Of a stretch of 64,000 bases of DNA, positions 16,196-26,067 are shown one piece after another. Position 1 is the first letter of the stretch. The number at the start of each line of letters is the position of its first letter. The position numbers were made by a program, and so were the translations under genes. Origin of the DNA: Rouxiella silvae (GTDB lineage: Bacteria > Pseudomonadota > Gammaproteobacteria > Enterobacterales > Enterobacteriaceae); NCBI RefSeq assembly GCF_002093625.1, contig NZ_MRWD01000016.1, forward strand, positions 27,833-91,832, written 5' to 3'. The notes under the pieces were generated by a model. It saw only the letters and a program-made list of their open reading frames with translations. It was not told where the DNA came from and ran no database searches.

Positions 16196-17767
16196 TTACT
16201 CTTCTGCGTCGCCTTCCGGCCTGCGGCTGCTTAACCCATATTCTCGCAGCTTGTTGGCAATTGCCGTGTGCGAAACGCCTAAACGCTTAGCCAGTTTGCG
16301 CGTACTCGGGTAAGTACGGTACAGGCGCGTTAGCACTGAACGCTCAAAGCGCTTGCTAATATCGTCAAGCGAACCGTTTAACGCCTCTTCACCCAGTGTG
16401 ACCTCAACGTCGAAATCAGGCAGCGCGACGTCCTGCGGGCGAAGCTCGTTGCCTTCAAGCTGAGTCAGGGCGCGATAAATGGCATTTTTCAACTGACGCA
16501 CGTTACCTGGCCAACCATAATGGGTTAAATAACTGCTCAGTTGGGGATTCAGTTTGGGTCGTGCCATGCCCTGCTCGTCGGCAAAGCGCGCCACAAACAG
16601 TTCGGTCAGCGGCATGATGTCAGTAGGACGATCGCGCAGTGGAGGCAGCGTGACGGTCAGCACGTTGAGGCGATAATAAAGGTCTTCGCGGAAATCGCCA
16701 CGCTGCACCAACTCAACCAGGTTTTTCTGCGTCGCACAGATAACCCGCACGTCAACGCGCACCTCATGCTCCTCTCCCACGCGCCGAAAGGTGCCGTCGT
16801 TGAGAAAGCGCAGCAGTTTTATCTGCATCCTTGGTGACATCTCACCAATTTCGTCCAGCAGCACCGAGCCGCCGTTAGCCTGCTCAAAGAAACCTTTTTT
16901 ACCCTCAACCGCATTAGGATACGCCCCCGGCGCATAGCCGAACAGCTCACTTTCGACCACGTCATCGGGCAGCGAGGCACAGTTAAGGCCGAGGAAGGCA
17001 TTTTTGCCACGTGCACTGCGCAGGTGGCAGGCCCGTGCCAATAAATCTTTACCCGTGCCCGTGTCACCGACGATCAGCAGCGGGGCATCAAGCATCGCCA
17101 ACTTTTTAGCCTGATCAAGCACTTGACGCATTTTTGGACTGACGGCCACAATATGGTCAAATTCGCGCTCGTCGTTGATGGTTAAATCCTGCAGTTGACG
17201 GCCCATACGCGCAGCAGATTTAAGCATCACCACGGCCCCCACCACCTCATTAGAGATGTTTTCATCGTCAAGCTGAATCGGCGTGAGGTCCATCAGAAAA
17301 TCTTGCCCGTGGATCACCACACGCTCGGTGTGCGGACGGGTGCTGTCGAGTTCAAGCCAACGGGTGAAGTTATAGCCGTTGATTAAACTGGCGGCGGTGT
17401 GATTGCGGATCCTGACATCGTCAAGCTCAAAAAGGGCCTGAGCTGCTGGGTTAGCCTGCTCAATCTTGCCTTTCATGTCGATGGAAAATACGGGTTCAGG
17501 CATCGAGACCAGCAACGCACGCAAAGCGCGGTGTTCACGTTCGGAAGGCATAAAAGGCACAGTTCTGACGTCGGTCACGCCTTCAATGCGGCGAATTTCT
17601 GCCATTAGCGCGCGGAAGGTATCAAAGTCAAGCTGCGAGAAGTTGAGATAAATACGCCCAATTGAGGCGATTTCTATCCCATGCAGATCAATACTGCGCA
17701 GCACTAATAAATCGAGCAACTCTCTGGCAAGACCCAGACGGTCTTCGCAAAATACTTCAAGGCGCAT
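16196..17767 (-). CDS. tyrR: Transcriptional regulator TyrR
   Basis: A 523-residue regulator of aromatic amino-acid synthesis and transport, close to E. coli TyrR (513 residues). Order of domains: ACT (1-80), PAS (about 80-190), AAA+ sigma-54-interaction-like module with Walker A GDTGTGKD, and C-terminal helix-turn-helix (STRKLAKRLGVSHTAIANKL). Between Walker A and B it has an APGAYPNAVEGKKGFF segment where E. coli has only APEGKKGFF as I recall, so a degenerate GAFTGA-like loop remains here. A TYR box lies 77 bases upstream. Confidence 0.96.
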   Translation of the reverse strand: MRLEVFCEDRLGLARELLDLLVLRSIDLHGIEIASIGRIYLNFSQLDFDTFRALMAEIRRIEGVTDVRTVPFMPSEREHRALRALLVSMPEPVFSIDMKGKIEQANPAAQALFELDDVRIRNHTAASLINGYNFTRWLELDSTRPHTERVVIHGQDFLMDLTPIQLDDENISNEVVGAVVMLKSAARMGRQLQDLTINDEREFDHIVAVSPKMRQVLDQAKKLAMLDAPLLIVGDTGTGKDLLARACHLRSARGKNAFLGLNCASLPDDVVESELFGYAPGAYPNAVEGKKGFFEQANGGSVLLDEIGEMSPRMQIKLLRFLNDGTFRRVGEEHEVRVDVRVICATQKNLVELVQRGDFREDLYYRLNVLTVTLPPLRDRPTDIMPLTELFVARFADEQGMARPKLNPQLSSYLTHYGWPGNVRQLKNAIYRALTQLEGNELRPQDVALPDFDVEVTLGEEALNGSLDDISKRFERSVLTRLYRTYPSTRKLAKRLGVSHTAIANKLREYGLSSRRPEGDAEE

Positions 17768-17843
17768 CAGTGTAGACCTTTTTCAGGAAACGCAAAAATT
17801 CATAGGCTTATAATACCCTGTCGTGGGCACTGTAAAAAGAGAC

Positions 17844-17861
17844 TGTCACAAAATGTTGACA
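17844..17861 (-). promoter_or_regulatory. TYR box upstream of tyrR
   Basis: The 18-base TGTCACAAAATGTTGACA resembles the TyrR site TGTAAA-N6-TTTACA and keeps the invariant G-N14-C spacing (G17845, C17860). It lies 77-94 bases before the tyrR start, suiting autoregulation as known in E. coli. Confidence 0.7.
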
Positions 17862-18017
17862 GAAAATTAGCGCCCTGTCTAAATCATCACCCACGGTGCG
17901 CATTTCTTGCGCCGCCCGCCTCTAAAAGCGCTAACGCACGCCAGCAAGGCGCGTTACATTTGAGAAAAAACTCTGCTAACATCATCGCCTGATTTCAATG
18001 CCAAATGGTTCCCGACT

Positions 18018-18827
18018 ATGAAGTTCGTCTCTTTTAATATCAACGGATTACGCGCTCGCCCTCACCAGCTTGCGGCGATTATCGAACAACATCAGCCAGA
18101 CGTCATCGGCCTGCAGGAAACAAAAGTCCATGACGACATGTTCCCGCTTGAAGAGGTCAGCCAGCATGGCTATCACGTCTTCTATCACGGCCAGAAAGGC
18201 CACTACGGCGTGGCACTGTTGACGAAAGAAGCCCCTGTGGCGGTGCGTCGTGGTTTTCCAACCGATGAAGAAGATGCACAACGCCGCATCATCATGGCCG
18301 ATATTCAAACCCCGCAGGGTCTGCTGACAGTGATTAACGGCTACTTCCCGCAGGGAGAAAGCCGCGACCACCCGACTAAATTCCCGGCCAAGCAGCGCTT
18401 TTATCAGGATTTGCAGGACTATCTACAGCAGCAAATGGCGGTTGAAAATCCGGTGGTGGTGATGGGTGACGTCAATATCAGCCCGACTGACTTGGATATC
18501 GGCATCGGCGAAGACAGTCGCAAACGCTGGCTGCGCACCGGAAAATGCTCGTTCCTGCCGGAAGAGCGCGAGTGGATGGAGAGACTCAAGGGTTGGGGTT
18601 TGGTTGACACCTTCCGCTCTGCGAATCCTGAGGTTAACGACCGCTTTTCATGGTTTGATTATCGTTCGAAAGGCTTTGACGACAACCGCGGCCTGCGTAT
18701 CGACCTGGTGCTGGCTAGCCAACCGCTGGCGGCACGCTGCATTGCGACCGGCATTGACTACGAGACGCGCGCAATGGAAAAACCTTCTGACCACGCACCC
18801 GTGTGGGCCGAGTTTGACCTGAAGTGA
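18018..18827 (+). CDS. xthA: Exonuclease III
   Basis: A 269-residue AP endonuclease/3'-exonuclease of base-excision repair; E. coli has 268. Active-site residues are present: Asn7 (SFNING), Glu34 (QETK), Asp and Asn of [11 protein letters not shown], and the C-terminal Asp-His pair in [10 protein letters not shown]. The start has only a weak ribosome site but matches the family start exactly. Its stop overlaps the nudG start by GTGA. Confidence 0.97.
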   Translation: MKFVSFNINGLRARPHQLAAIIEQHQPDVIGLQETKVHDDMFPLEEVSQHGYHVFYHGQKGHYGVALLTKEAPVAVRRGFPTDEEDAQRRIIMADIQTPQGLLTVINGYFPQGESRDHPTKFPAKQRFYQDLQDYLQQQMAVENPVVVMGDVNISPTDLDIGIGEDSRKRWLRTGKCSFLPEEREWMERLKGWGLVDTFRSANPEVNDRFSWFDYRSKGFDDNRGLRIDLVLASQPLAARCIATGIDYETRAMEKPSDHAPVWAEFDLK

Positions 18828-19243
18828 CCCCCTTGAAATCGGTTGAGGTGGTCGCCGCCATTATAGAGCGCGACGGCCACATTCTTCTGGCCCGCCGCGA
18901 CGGCCAAAGCGATTTAGCCGGCATGTGGGAGTTTCCCGGTGGAAAAGTTGAAGTCGATGAAACACAGCGGGAAGCATTGTTCAGAGAGCTGAGTGAAGAA
19001 CTTAACATTCATGCTCAAGTGGAAAAATGGGTTGCCAGCAATACCTGGCAGCAGGGCGAACGCCTGATTGAGCTGCACGCATGGCGAGTCAGCGGTTTCA
19101 ACGGCAATATTGCGTTACGTTGTCACAGCGAAGTGCGCTGGGTTACGCCTCACGAAGCGTTTTCCTTTCCGCTGGCTCCGGCGGATATTCCCCTGCTCGA
19201 GGCATATATTGCGCAGATTACTCAGCGGCCTGGTCTGATTTAG
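18824..19243 (+). CDS. nudG: Nudix pyrimidine pyrophosphohydrolase NudG
   Basis: A 139-residue Nudix hydrolase that removes damaged pyrimidine (and some purine) dNTPs. The Nudix box begins [10 protein letters not shown] and ends RELSEELNI, matching GX5EX7REUXEEXGU except that the last Gly is Asn. GTG start overlapping the xthA stop shows translational coupling of two DNA-damage genes. The final 26 bases overlap the 3' end of topB on the other strand. Confidence 0.92.
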   Translation: MTPLKSVEVVAAIIERDGHILLARRDGQSDLAGMWEFPGGKVEVDETQREALFRELSEELNIHAQVEKWVASNTWQQGERLIELHAWRVSGFNGNIALRCHSEVRWVTPHEAFSFPLAPADIPLLEAYIAQITQRPGLI

Positions 19244-21182
19244 GGGCAGCACGTTTGCGCTTCGGTGCGTCACCTGTTTTTGATTTAGATGAGCTAGCCT
19301 TCGCTTTGAATGAATTCGGCTTGGAAGGAATAGTGCGAAACGCCGGTGATACGCGATTCTGCTTAGCCTGAACAATCAAGTCTTGCAACGTGCTGACCAG
19401 TGGCTGCATAAAATCCTGATAGCGGCAGTTCTTCTCGCTGATGCGCGTCAAGGTTGATTCCCAATCGGCGGTCATATCCGGTCTGGCGGCAATGTCCGGC
19501 AAGGAGTGAATGAGCGCCCTGCCGGTATCGCTGGCGTGAATATAGCGCCCTTTCTTGTACAAGAACTCACGGCGGAACAGCAGTTCGATAATGCCCGCAC
19601 GGGTGGCTTCGGTACCGAGTCCATCCGTAGCACGCAGGATCTTTTTGAGCGCCTTGTCTTGTACAAAACGCGCAATCCCGGTCATCGCCGACAGCAGCGT
19701 GGCGTCAGTAAACGGTCTCGGCGGCTGAGTTTGCCGCTCCACCACTTCACCCCGTTCGCACAACAGCTCATCGCCCTTGGCAACCACCGGCAGCGGCGTA
19801 CCTTCGTTCTCTTCATCGCGCTCTTTGCTACCCAGCAGCGTACGCCAACCGGCCTCAGCCAGAAAACGCGCCTTGGCAACGAACTTGCCACCGGCGATAT
19901 CCAGGTCAATCACGCACTTGCGGAACACGGCATCGGCGCAAAACTGCATCAGATACTGGCGGGCAATCATGCCATAAATCTTGCTTTCATCTTCAGTCAG
20001 GTTAACCCGACTGCTGCGCGCGGTGGGAATAATCGCGTGGTGAGCATCCACCTTTTTATCGTCCCAGCAGCGGTTACGTTTATCAGTATCTAGCGCAGGC
20101 TGCGGCATCAGGTCGGGTTGATGAACGCTAATGGCATTTAACACCGAATGACGCCCGGCAAAGTGCTCCTCCGGCAAATAGCGACTGTCGGAGCGCGGGT
20201 ACGTAATCAGTTTATGCGTTTCATACAGACGCTGGCAGATATCGAGGATCTTCTGCGCACTCAGGTTAAAGGCTTTAGCCCCTTCGATTTGCAGCGTGGA
20301 CAGTGAAAACGGCAGCGGGGCGACTTCAGATTCGCGCTTGTCGTTATAGCCGCTAACGATAGCAGGCTGGCCGCCAATACGCGCAACAACGTGGTCGGCA
20401 AGCGGACGGTGAAGGAGTCGCCCTTCTTCGTCCTGATAAGGTTCACAGGATTCGCTAGGCTGCCAGATAGCCACAAAACGCTCGTCGGCGGGAGTAACGA
20501 TGTGTGCCTTGACTTCAAAAAAGTCTCTGGGCACAAAATTTTCAATCTCTTCGTCGCGGCGGACGACCAGTCCAAGCACCGGCGTTTGCACTCGACCAAC
20601 CGACAACACGCCGTTATAACCGGCATTGCGCCCAAGAATAGTATAAGCGCGGGTCATATTGATGCCATACAGCCAGTCGGCGCGCGAACGGGCCAGCGCG
20701 GAGACGCACAGTGGAATAAATTCTTTGTTGTCGCGCATTCTCGAAACCGCGCGCTCCACCGCCTGTGGATTAAGATCGTTGACCAGACAGCGCTGCACCT
20801 GCTGACGCTTTTCCGGTACCAGCTCGAGGTAATCGAGAACTTCATCCACCAACAGCTGCCCCTCGCGGTCCGGGTCACCGGCGTGAACCACTTCACTGGC
20901 CTCAAGCAACAGCTTCTTTATAACATTCAACTGTTTGGCAACGGAAGCACGCGGCTGGAGCTGCCATTTTTCAGGAATAATCGGCAAGTCTTCGAGCGCC
21001 CAACGCGCAAAGCGGCTGTTATAGGCATCCGGCTGCGCCTGCTCCAGCAAGTGTCCGACGCACCAGGTGACCACGTCCTGACTGCCGCAGGCAATATATC
21101 CGTCCCCCCGTCGATGGGGTTTGGGCAATACGTCAGCGATTGCTCTGGCAAGGCTGGGTTTTTCGGCAATAAACAGTCGCAT
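19218..21182 (-). CDS. topB: DNA topoisomerase III
   Basis: A 654-residue type IA topoisomerase that decatenates DNA and resolves recombination intermediates. N-terminal Toprim domain with FIAEKPS (catalytic Glu7) and DPDREGQ; catalytic tyrosine in [11 protein letters not shown] (about residue 328). The C-terminal 40 residues are Lys/Ser-rich ([10 protein letters not shown]), the basic tail typical of TopB but different in sequence from E. coli. The start at 21182 ([10 protein letters not shown]) is chosen by family; the open frame extends ten codons upstream. Convergent with nudG with a 26-base overlap. Confidence 0.96.
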   Translation of the reverse strand: MRLFIAEKPSLARAIADVLPKPHRRGDGYIACGSQDVVTWCVGHLLEQAQPDAYNSRFARWALEDLPIIPEKWQLQPRASVAKQLNVIKKLLLEASEVVHAGDPDREGQLLVDEVLDYLELVPEKRQQVQRCLVNDLNPQAVERAVSRMRDNKEFIPLCVSALARSRADWLYGINMTRAYTILGRNAGYNGVLSVGRVQTPVLGLVVRRDEEIENFVPRDFFEVKAHIVTPADERFVAIWQPSESCEPYQDEEGRLLHRPLADHVVARIGGQPAIVSGYNDKRESEVAPLPFSLSTLQIEGAKAFNLSAQKILDICQRLYETHKLITYPRSDSRYLPEEHFAGRHSVLNAISVHQPDLMPQPALDTDKRNRCWDDKKVDAHHAIIPTARSSRVNLTEDESKIYGMIARQYLMQFCADAVFRKCVIDLDIAGGKFVAKARFLAEAGWRTLLGSKERDEENEGTPLPVVAKGDELLCERGEVVERQTQPPRPFTDATLLSAMTGIARFVQDKALKKILRATDGLGTEATRAGIIELLFRREFLYKKGRYIHASDTGRALIHSLPDIAARPDMTADWESTLTRISEKNCRYQDFMQPLVSTLQDLIVQAKQNRVSPAFRTIPSKPNSFKAKASSSKSKTGDAPKRKRAAPKSDQAAE

Positions 21183-21376
21183 CAGGCATGGCTCACTGGC
21201 AGAGGGTGACAACTCGTCCTTTAGTTCTCCCTATGTTAGCCGCTGCGCCAACAATTGATAAGTCAGGATTATCACTTGGGCGGGACGTTCGCTCACAAAA
21301 ACGGCTAAAAAAGGAATTATCGGATAAATCAGGAAATAATTGCTTAATCCTTAAACGGATGGATCGTGCGTTGGTT

Positions 21377-21514
21377 CCCCCCACCCTAACCCTCCCCCGA
21401 TGGGGAGGGGATCAGACATAGCCCCTTCCTCCGCTCTGACCGCTCCCGATGGGGAGGGGATCAGACTTGGTCCCTTCCCCCGCTCTTTTCAGCGGGGGAA
21501 GGTTAGGATGGGGG
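21377..21514. repeat. Inverted-repeat element with internal direct repeats
   Basis: The ends are G/C-rich inverted arms: CACCCTAACCCTCCCCC at the left (within 21377-21398) and its near complement GGGGGAAGGTTAGGATG at the right (21494-21514). Inside are two identical 22-base direct repeats (21396-21417 and 21435-21456, core CGATGGGGAGGGGATCAGAC) 39 bases apart. The right part folds into a perfect 12-pair stem (21473-21484 with 21491-21502), then a short gap and a six-T run. It looks like a small intergenic repeat unit that also ends transcription; the class is not known to me. Confidence 0.8.
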
Positions 21515-21532
21515 CTTTTTTAATGGTGGATT

Positions 21533-22084
21533 TTAGAAATAACTGACAAAAGCGGCGCTGTCGGCCGGGATCACCTGGGTGCTGGATTTCAACTGCGGAG
21601 TGCCGAGGTAGAGGAAGCCAACGATGTGGTCTTTCTCTTCGCAGCCAAATGCATGACGTACGGCGGCGTGCTCAGTCCAGCCACCGGTGCGCCAAATGCC
21701 GTTAAAACCCTGAGCCAAGGCGGCCATCTGCATCGCCTGAACGGCGCAGCCTGCGGAAACAACCTGTTCCCATTCTGGCACTTTGGCGCTCTCTTTTACG
21801 TCAGCGATAATCGTGATGATTTGCGGGGCGCGCATCGGTGCCTGAGTGGCTTTCTCAATCGCCTTCTCGTCCATGCCGTCTTTTTCAGCCGCGCTTCTCA
21901 GCAGGTTGCTGAAACGGATTAGCCCGTCGTTCTCCACAATCACAAAGCGCCAAGGCTGAAGCGCACCGTGGTCGGGCGCACGCATACCGGCGTTGATGAT
22001 GTTTTGCAAAACGTCGCCAGAAGGCGCGGGAGCGGCAAGGCGTGAGGCGGAACGGCGGTTTAAAAGCAGGTCCAGAGCGTCCAT
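21533..22084 (-). CDS. ydjA: Nitroreductase family protein YdjA
   Basis: A 183-residue FMN-dependent NAD(P)H nitroreductase, the minimal form of the family, acting as a dimer. Family signatures: N-terminal [17 protein letters not shown] (FMN phosphate site), [14 protein letters not shown], and C-terminal [12 protein letters not shown]. Natural substrate is unknown. AGGAGAG precedes the ATG. In E. coli it also lies between topB and sppA, which matches here. Confidence 0.93.
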   Translation of the reverse strand: MDALDLLLNRRSASRLAAPAPSGDVLQNIINAGMRAPDHGALQPWRFVIVENDGLIRFSNLLRSAAEKDGMDEKAIEKATQAPMRAPQIITIIADVKESAKVPEWEQVVSAGCAVQAMQMAALAQGFNGIWRTGGWTEHAAVRHAFGCEEKDHIVGFLYLGTPQLKSSTQVIPADSAAFVSYF

Positions 22085-22248
22085 AAATCTCTCCTGATAA
22101 TGAGTTGTATTCGCTTAACGTTAACATAACCCGCCTGACCCTGGCTATCAGCCCCCACCTCTCTGCCAAATTATGAAATGATTTAAAGCTGACTTTTATC
22201 CGGCAGGTCATTAGGATAGCAGCACTAGTCGCTCTTAATGGAGAGAAC

Positions 22249-24105
22249 ATGCGCATACTGTGGCGAATCATCGCCGGTTTTTTTAGGTGGACATGGCGTC
22301 TGCTTAATTTTGTAAGAGAATTTATTCTTAATCTTTTCCTGGTGCTGATCATTTTGGTGGGCGTGGGAATTTATTTCCAGTTGCAGTCAAAACCCGTCGA
22401 AACGCCAAGCAAAGGCGCACTGCTGGTTGACTTGAGCGGAAGTGTGGTCGATAAACCCACGGTGAATAACAAGGTTCGCCAACTGGGACGTGAACTGTTG
22501 GGCACCTCCAGCAACCGTTTGCAGGAAACCTCGCTGTTTGACCTGGTCGATACGATTCGCGCCGCCAAAGATGACAGTAATATCACTGGCCTGGTGCTGT
22601 CTCTCACCGACTTTACCGGCACCGATCAGGCTTCGCTTCAGTACATTGGCAAGGCCCTCCGCGAGTTCCGCGACTCTGGCAAACCCATCTATGCAGTCGG
22701 CGACAGCTATAACCAGACGCAGTATTATCTGGCCAGCTTTGCCAACAAAATCTATCTTTCTCCGATGGGTAACGTTGACCTGCACGGCTTTGCGACCAAT
22801 ACGCTGTACTACAAAACGTTGCTCGACAAGCTGAAAGTGACCACCAATATCTTCCGCGTGGGCACCTATAAATCAGCGGTTGAACCGATGATGCGCGACG
22901 ATATGTCTCCGGCCGCACGCGATGCCGATACTCGTTGGATAACCGGCCTGTGGAACAACTATCTCAATACTGTTTCTGCCAACCGTCAGTTAACGCCTGA
23001 GCAGTTATTCCCCGGTGCTGCGGGCATGCTGAGTGGTCTGCAAGACGTGGGCGGCGACACGGCCCAATATGCGCTGAAGAATAAACTGGTCGACGAACTT
23101 GCCTCACGCGGTGACGCCGACGAGGCGATGATCAAGGCGTTCGGATTCAACAAACAGAAGAAAGACTTCAACTACACCACCCTCGAAGACTATTCGCCGA
23201 AAATTAAGCAGGACGACAACGCGGCGCAAATCGCGGTTATCTTTGCCAACGGTGCCATCATTGACGGTGAAGGCCAGCCGGGCGACGTGGGCGGTGACAC
23301 CACCGCTGAACAAATTCGCCAGGCACGCCTCGACCCTAAAGTTAAGGCGATTGTCTTTCGTGTGAACAGCCCAGGTGGCAGCGTCAGCGCCTCCGAGGTT
23401 ATCCGCTCCGAACTGGCCGCAGCCAGAGCGGCGGGCAAACCGGTGGTCGTTTCAATGGGTGGCATGGCGGCGTCGGGCGGTTATTGGATTTCAACGCCGG
23501 CCAACTACATCATCGCCAGCCCTAGCACGCTTACCGGTTCAATTGGTATTTTCGGGGTAATCAACACCTATCAGGATACGCTGGGCCAGTTTGGCGTGCA
23601 CACCGACGGCGTGGCAACCTCGCCGCTGGCCGATATTGCGGTGACCAAGGCTCTGCCACCGGAGTTCTCGCAGATGATGCAGATGAACATCGAGAATGGT
23701 TATAAAACCTTCCTCGGACTGGTTGCCAAGGCGCGTAATAAAACCCCGGAGCAGATTGACCAAATCGCTCAGGGCCACGTGTGGATCGGTACGGATGCCA
23801 AGGCTAACGGTTTGGTAGATCAGCTGGGCGACTTTGATGATGCGGTTAAAAAGGCCGCCGAACTGGCGAAACTGCCTACCTGGCAGTTGAACTGGTACGT
23901 TGACCAACCGAGCATCAGCGACATGCTGTTCTCGCAAATGAACGCTTCGGTGCACGCGATGTTGCCTGCCGTGGCTCAGGCTTATCTGCCTGCGCCGGTT
24001 GCCGACGTGGCGCTGAAAATGAGCGCACAGGCTGATTTGTTTGATAACTTGAACGACCCGCAAAATCGCTATGCTATGTGTCTCACCTGCGGTGAAGTGA
24101 AGTAA
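22249..24105 (+). CDS. sppA: Signal peptide peptidase SppA (protease IV)
   Basis: A 618-residue inner-membrane serine protease, same length as E. coli SppA. One N-terminal membrane anchor (about residues 25-46). The catalytic Lys208 is in [10 protein letters not shown] and the nucleophile Ser409 in [10 protein letters not shown], one in each half of the tandem-duplicated fold, giving a Ser/Lys dyad. It degrades cleaved signal peptides in the membrane. GGAGAG precedes the ATG. Divergent from ydjA. Confidence 0.97.
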   Translation: MRILWRIIAGFFRWTWRLLNFVREFILNLFLVLIILVGVGIYFQLQSKPVETPSKGALLVDLSGSVVDKPTVNNKVRQLGRELLGTSSNRLQETSLFDLVDTIRAAKDDSNITGLVLSLTDFTGTDQASLQYIGKALREFRDSGKPIYAVGDSYNQTQYYLASFANKIYLSPMGNVDLHGFATNTLYYKTLLDKLKVTTNIFRVGTYKSAVEPMMRDDMSPAARDADTRWITGLWNNYLNTVSANRQLTPEQLFPGAAGMLSGLQDVGGDTAQYALKNKLVDELASRGDADEAMIKAFGFNKQKKDFNYTTLEDYSPKIKQDDNAAQIAVIFANGAIIDGEGQPGDVGGDTTAEQIRQARLDPKVKAIVFRVNSPGGSVSASEVIRSELAAARAAGKPVVVSMGGMAASGGYWISTPANYIIASPSTLTGSIGIFGVINTYQDTLGQFGVHTDGVATSPLADIAVTKALPPEFSQMMQMNIENGYKTFLGLVAKARNKTPEQIDQIAQGHVWIGTDAKANGLVDQLGDFDDAVKKAAELAKLPTWQLNWYVDQPSISDMLFSQMNASVHAMLPAVAQAYLPAPVADVALKMSAQADLFDNLNDPQNRYAMCLTCGEVK

Positions 24106-24137
24106 AAAACCTTCATTACTTGTCATGCCTTTAGCAT

Positions 24138-24168
24138 GAAAAATGGCCCCGAAAGGGGCCATTTTTTT
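24138..24168. terminator. Bidirectional terminator between sppA and the LPMO gene
   Basis: AAATGGCCCC-gaaa-GGGGCCATTT stem with a GNRA loop, seven T on the right and A-rich sequence on the left. Confidence 0.93.
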
Positions 24169-24204
24169 GCAGGTTATTTTCTTATACAGACAACATGTTG
24201 AGTG

Positions 24205-25707
24205 TTAGATTTTATCCCATGCGTCGCTGCCGTAGCTTCCGGCCGGGTTGTATGCTGGCTGAGCACACCACCAACCGTGTGGTACGGCTTTGCACTGATA
24301 GTTGCTGCCGTTGGTAGACACTTTATCGCCAGGCGCATACTTTTGGCCTGCAACATACTGCGGGTATTGAGTTTCATTACCCTGATCATTGTCCGCTTTT
24401 GCAGGAACAACAATCGACTGTTTTAGCGTTTTAGAGAGCTTACCGGCGTTAACCTTGACGCTAACCTGCAGATTTTGCTCTTTTTTATTTCTCTTTATTT
24501 CAAAGCTCTGGCTACCTTTGCCCTCGCCCGTTATTTGAGCATTGTTAGGCAGCGTCCAAACGTAAGATACATTGCCCGTGGCTTGAGTATTGGAAACCGC
24601 GATGCCTTTAAACGTAACTTTATTAGGATTCACCGTTGGAGTCACAGTGAAGTTCAGACCATTTAAAAACGCCTGATCGTGATTGACCGGTGGCTTGACG
24701 GGTTGATCGTCATCTTCGGCCGCCTCAAGATAAACCGCGCTGCTGTATTTATGGCTACTTTTGGTATAAACGTCGTAATAGGTGGCAGCAGCGCCGAGGG
24801 TAACTTCGTTGTTTTTCAAGGTGCCGACTTTGGCTAAATTGGTTTCTGTATTAATTTGTTTTGCCAACTTATAGAGCCAGTCTTTTTTATCCATATTATT
24901 CGATGCAGTGTAGGCGGTGTCAAACGCGACTGAGCCGGCTTTCATTGAATCGAACAGGCGGAAGCGCACGGTGGTGCCTGCTATAATTTTCTCATTGGCC
25001 TTAATCCCGTCACCCACTCTCTCCCAACCCGGCGTTGATACGCCATTATTGGTAATTTCTACGTCAGCACAGGTGGTAAATACTTCACCGGTGCCGTGAT
25101 TTTTAGAGACAGGCCAGGCGGCGAAAATGACATGTCGGCCCGCCTGTTGTGAAGGTAATTTAAAGTTAAAGTGAGTCTCATTATTACTGTCCGGTGCATT
25201 GGGGGCATTGGCCGGTCGTGCATCACCGTCTCTGCGGCCCAACAATTCGAGGTCACTCCATTTCAACGGGTTCGCCGGGTTATACTCAGATTTAGTAATG
25301 TAAAATGCGATATGGTCGGTACCATGAACAGCGGTATATTTATAGGAAAGGTCGACGCTACCGTCAGCGTTGACTTTCAGGGGGGAGATAGGCCAGTCGC
25401 CTTTAGGAACACCTACGTTGATGCCTCTATAGTTTGATGAGCACACTGCGCCGTCTTGGATTTGGTTCATGTAATTGGTCGAGCCAACGTTGGTATGCCC
25501 ACCGGCTTCGGTGAAACCATTGCTACCATGAGCTCTCGCGGCTTTACAACCTTCACTGGTGCTCGCTTGGCCTTCTCTGTTGCACAACACATGGCGAGCC
25601 GTTGGCGTAGAAATATAGCCATGAGCCTGTGCCGTAGTAGGCATTAATAGCGCTGCAGGTAGCGTCATTGCTACCGCAAGAGACAGAATACTTTTTGAAA
25701 ATTTCAT
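24205..25707 (-). CDS. Secreted lytic polysaccharide monooxygenase (AA10, GbpA-like)
   Basis: A 500-residue chitin-active protein. Signal peptide ends after AQA so that His29 (HGYIS) becomes the N-terminal copper ligand; the second ligand is His128 in YTAVHGTDHIAFYI. Residues about 29-215 form the AA10 domain, then a GbpA-type middle domain, an Ig/PKD-like domain (about 345-435), and a C-terminal CBM5/12 chitin-binding module (YPQYVAGQKYAPGD through WWCAQPAY). It would cut crystalline chitin by copper-dependent oxidation and may aid adhesion. No chitinase or type II secretion genes are nearby. It stands alone, convergent with sppA. Confidence 0.93.
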   Translation of the reverse strand: MKFSKSILSLAVAMTLPAALLMPTTAQAHGYISTPTARHVLCNREGQASTSEGCKAARAHGSNGFTEAGGHTNVGSTNYMNQIQDGAVCSSNYRGINVGVPKGDWPISPLKVNADGSVDLSYKYTAVHGTDHIAFYITKSEYNPANPLKWSDLELLGRRDGDARPANAPNAPDSNNETHFNFKLPSQQAGRHVIFAAWPVSKNHGTGEVFTTCADVEITNNGVSTPGWERVGDGIKANEKIIAGTTVRFRLFDSMKAGSVAFDTAYTASNNMDKKDWLYKLAKQINTETNLAKVGTLKNNEVTLGAAATYYDVYTKSSHKYSSAVYLEAAEDDDQPVKPPVNHDQAFLNGLNFTVTPTVNPNKVTFKGIAVSNTQATGNVSYVWTLPNNAQITGEGKGSQSFEIKRNKKEQNLQVSVKVNAGKLSKTLKQSIVVPAKADNDQGNETQYPQYVAGQKYAPGDKVSTNGSNYQCKAVPHGWWCAQPAYNPAGSYGSDAWDKI

Positions 25708-26067
25708 TACTTGACGTCCTTTTACATGTCTGGATTTATTTTTCCAAATTGGAAATTCAGATTCCTGCGCCCATCACTGGGCTAAGCGTCCGCGAGAGAA
25801 GCTTTGACACGAACCGCTTTGATATATCTGCCTGTATTTTGAATTATTTTGTTACATAGGCATATAAGAGGAGGCGTTCAAAGTTGCAGACAATCATCTG
25901 GGGTGAGAAGAAAATTCTTGCGATGATGACAGTGCAAAAATTAACCATTGAGCACGATGTGCGGCTTACACGCGCAAGAAAAAAAGGACATTCTTTTTAT
26001 TCGAGCACTCTGCCTTTATAATCCCCCCACCTGGCCTGTCTGGCTGATTAAAAAAAGAATTGTGCTA
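25708..26067. other. Divergent region between the LPMO gene and ansA
   Basis: 360 AT-rich bases. An in-frame upward extension of ansA to 25948 exists but is rejected because family alignment puts the start at 26068. No operator was recognised. Confidence 0.45.

Noticed and set aside
20391..21209. 272-codon plus-strand frame opposite topB
   Set aside because: Lies wholly antisense to the conserved topB gene with no ribosome site or domain.
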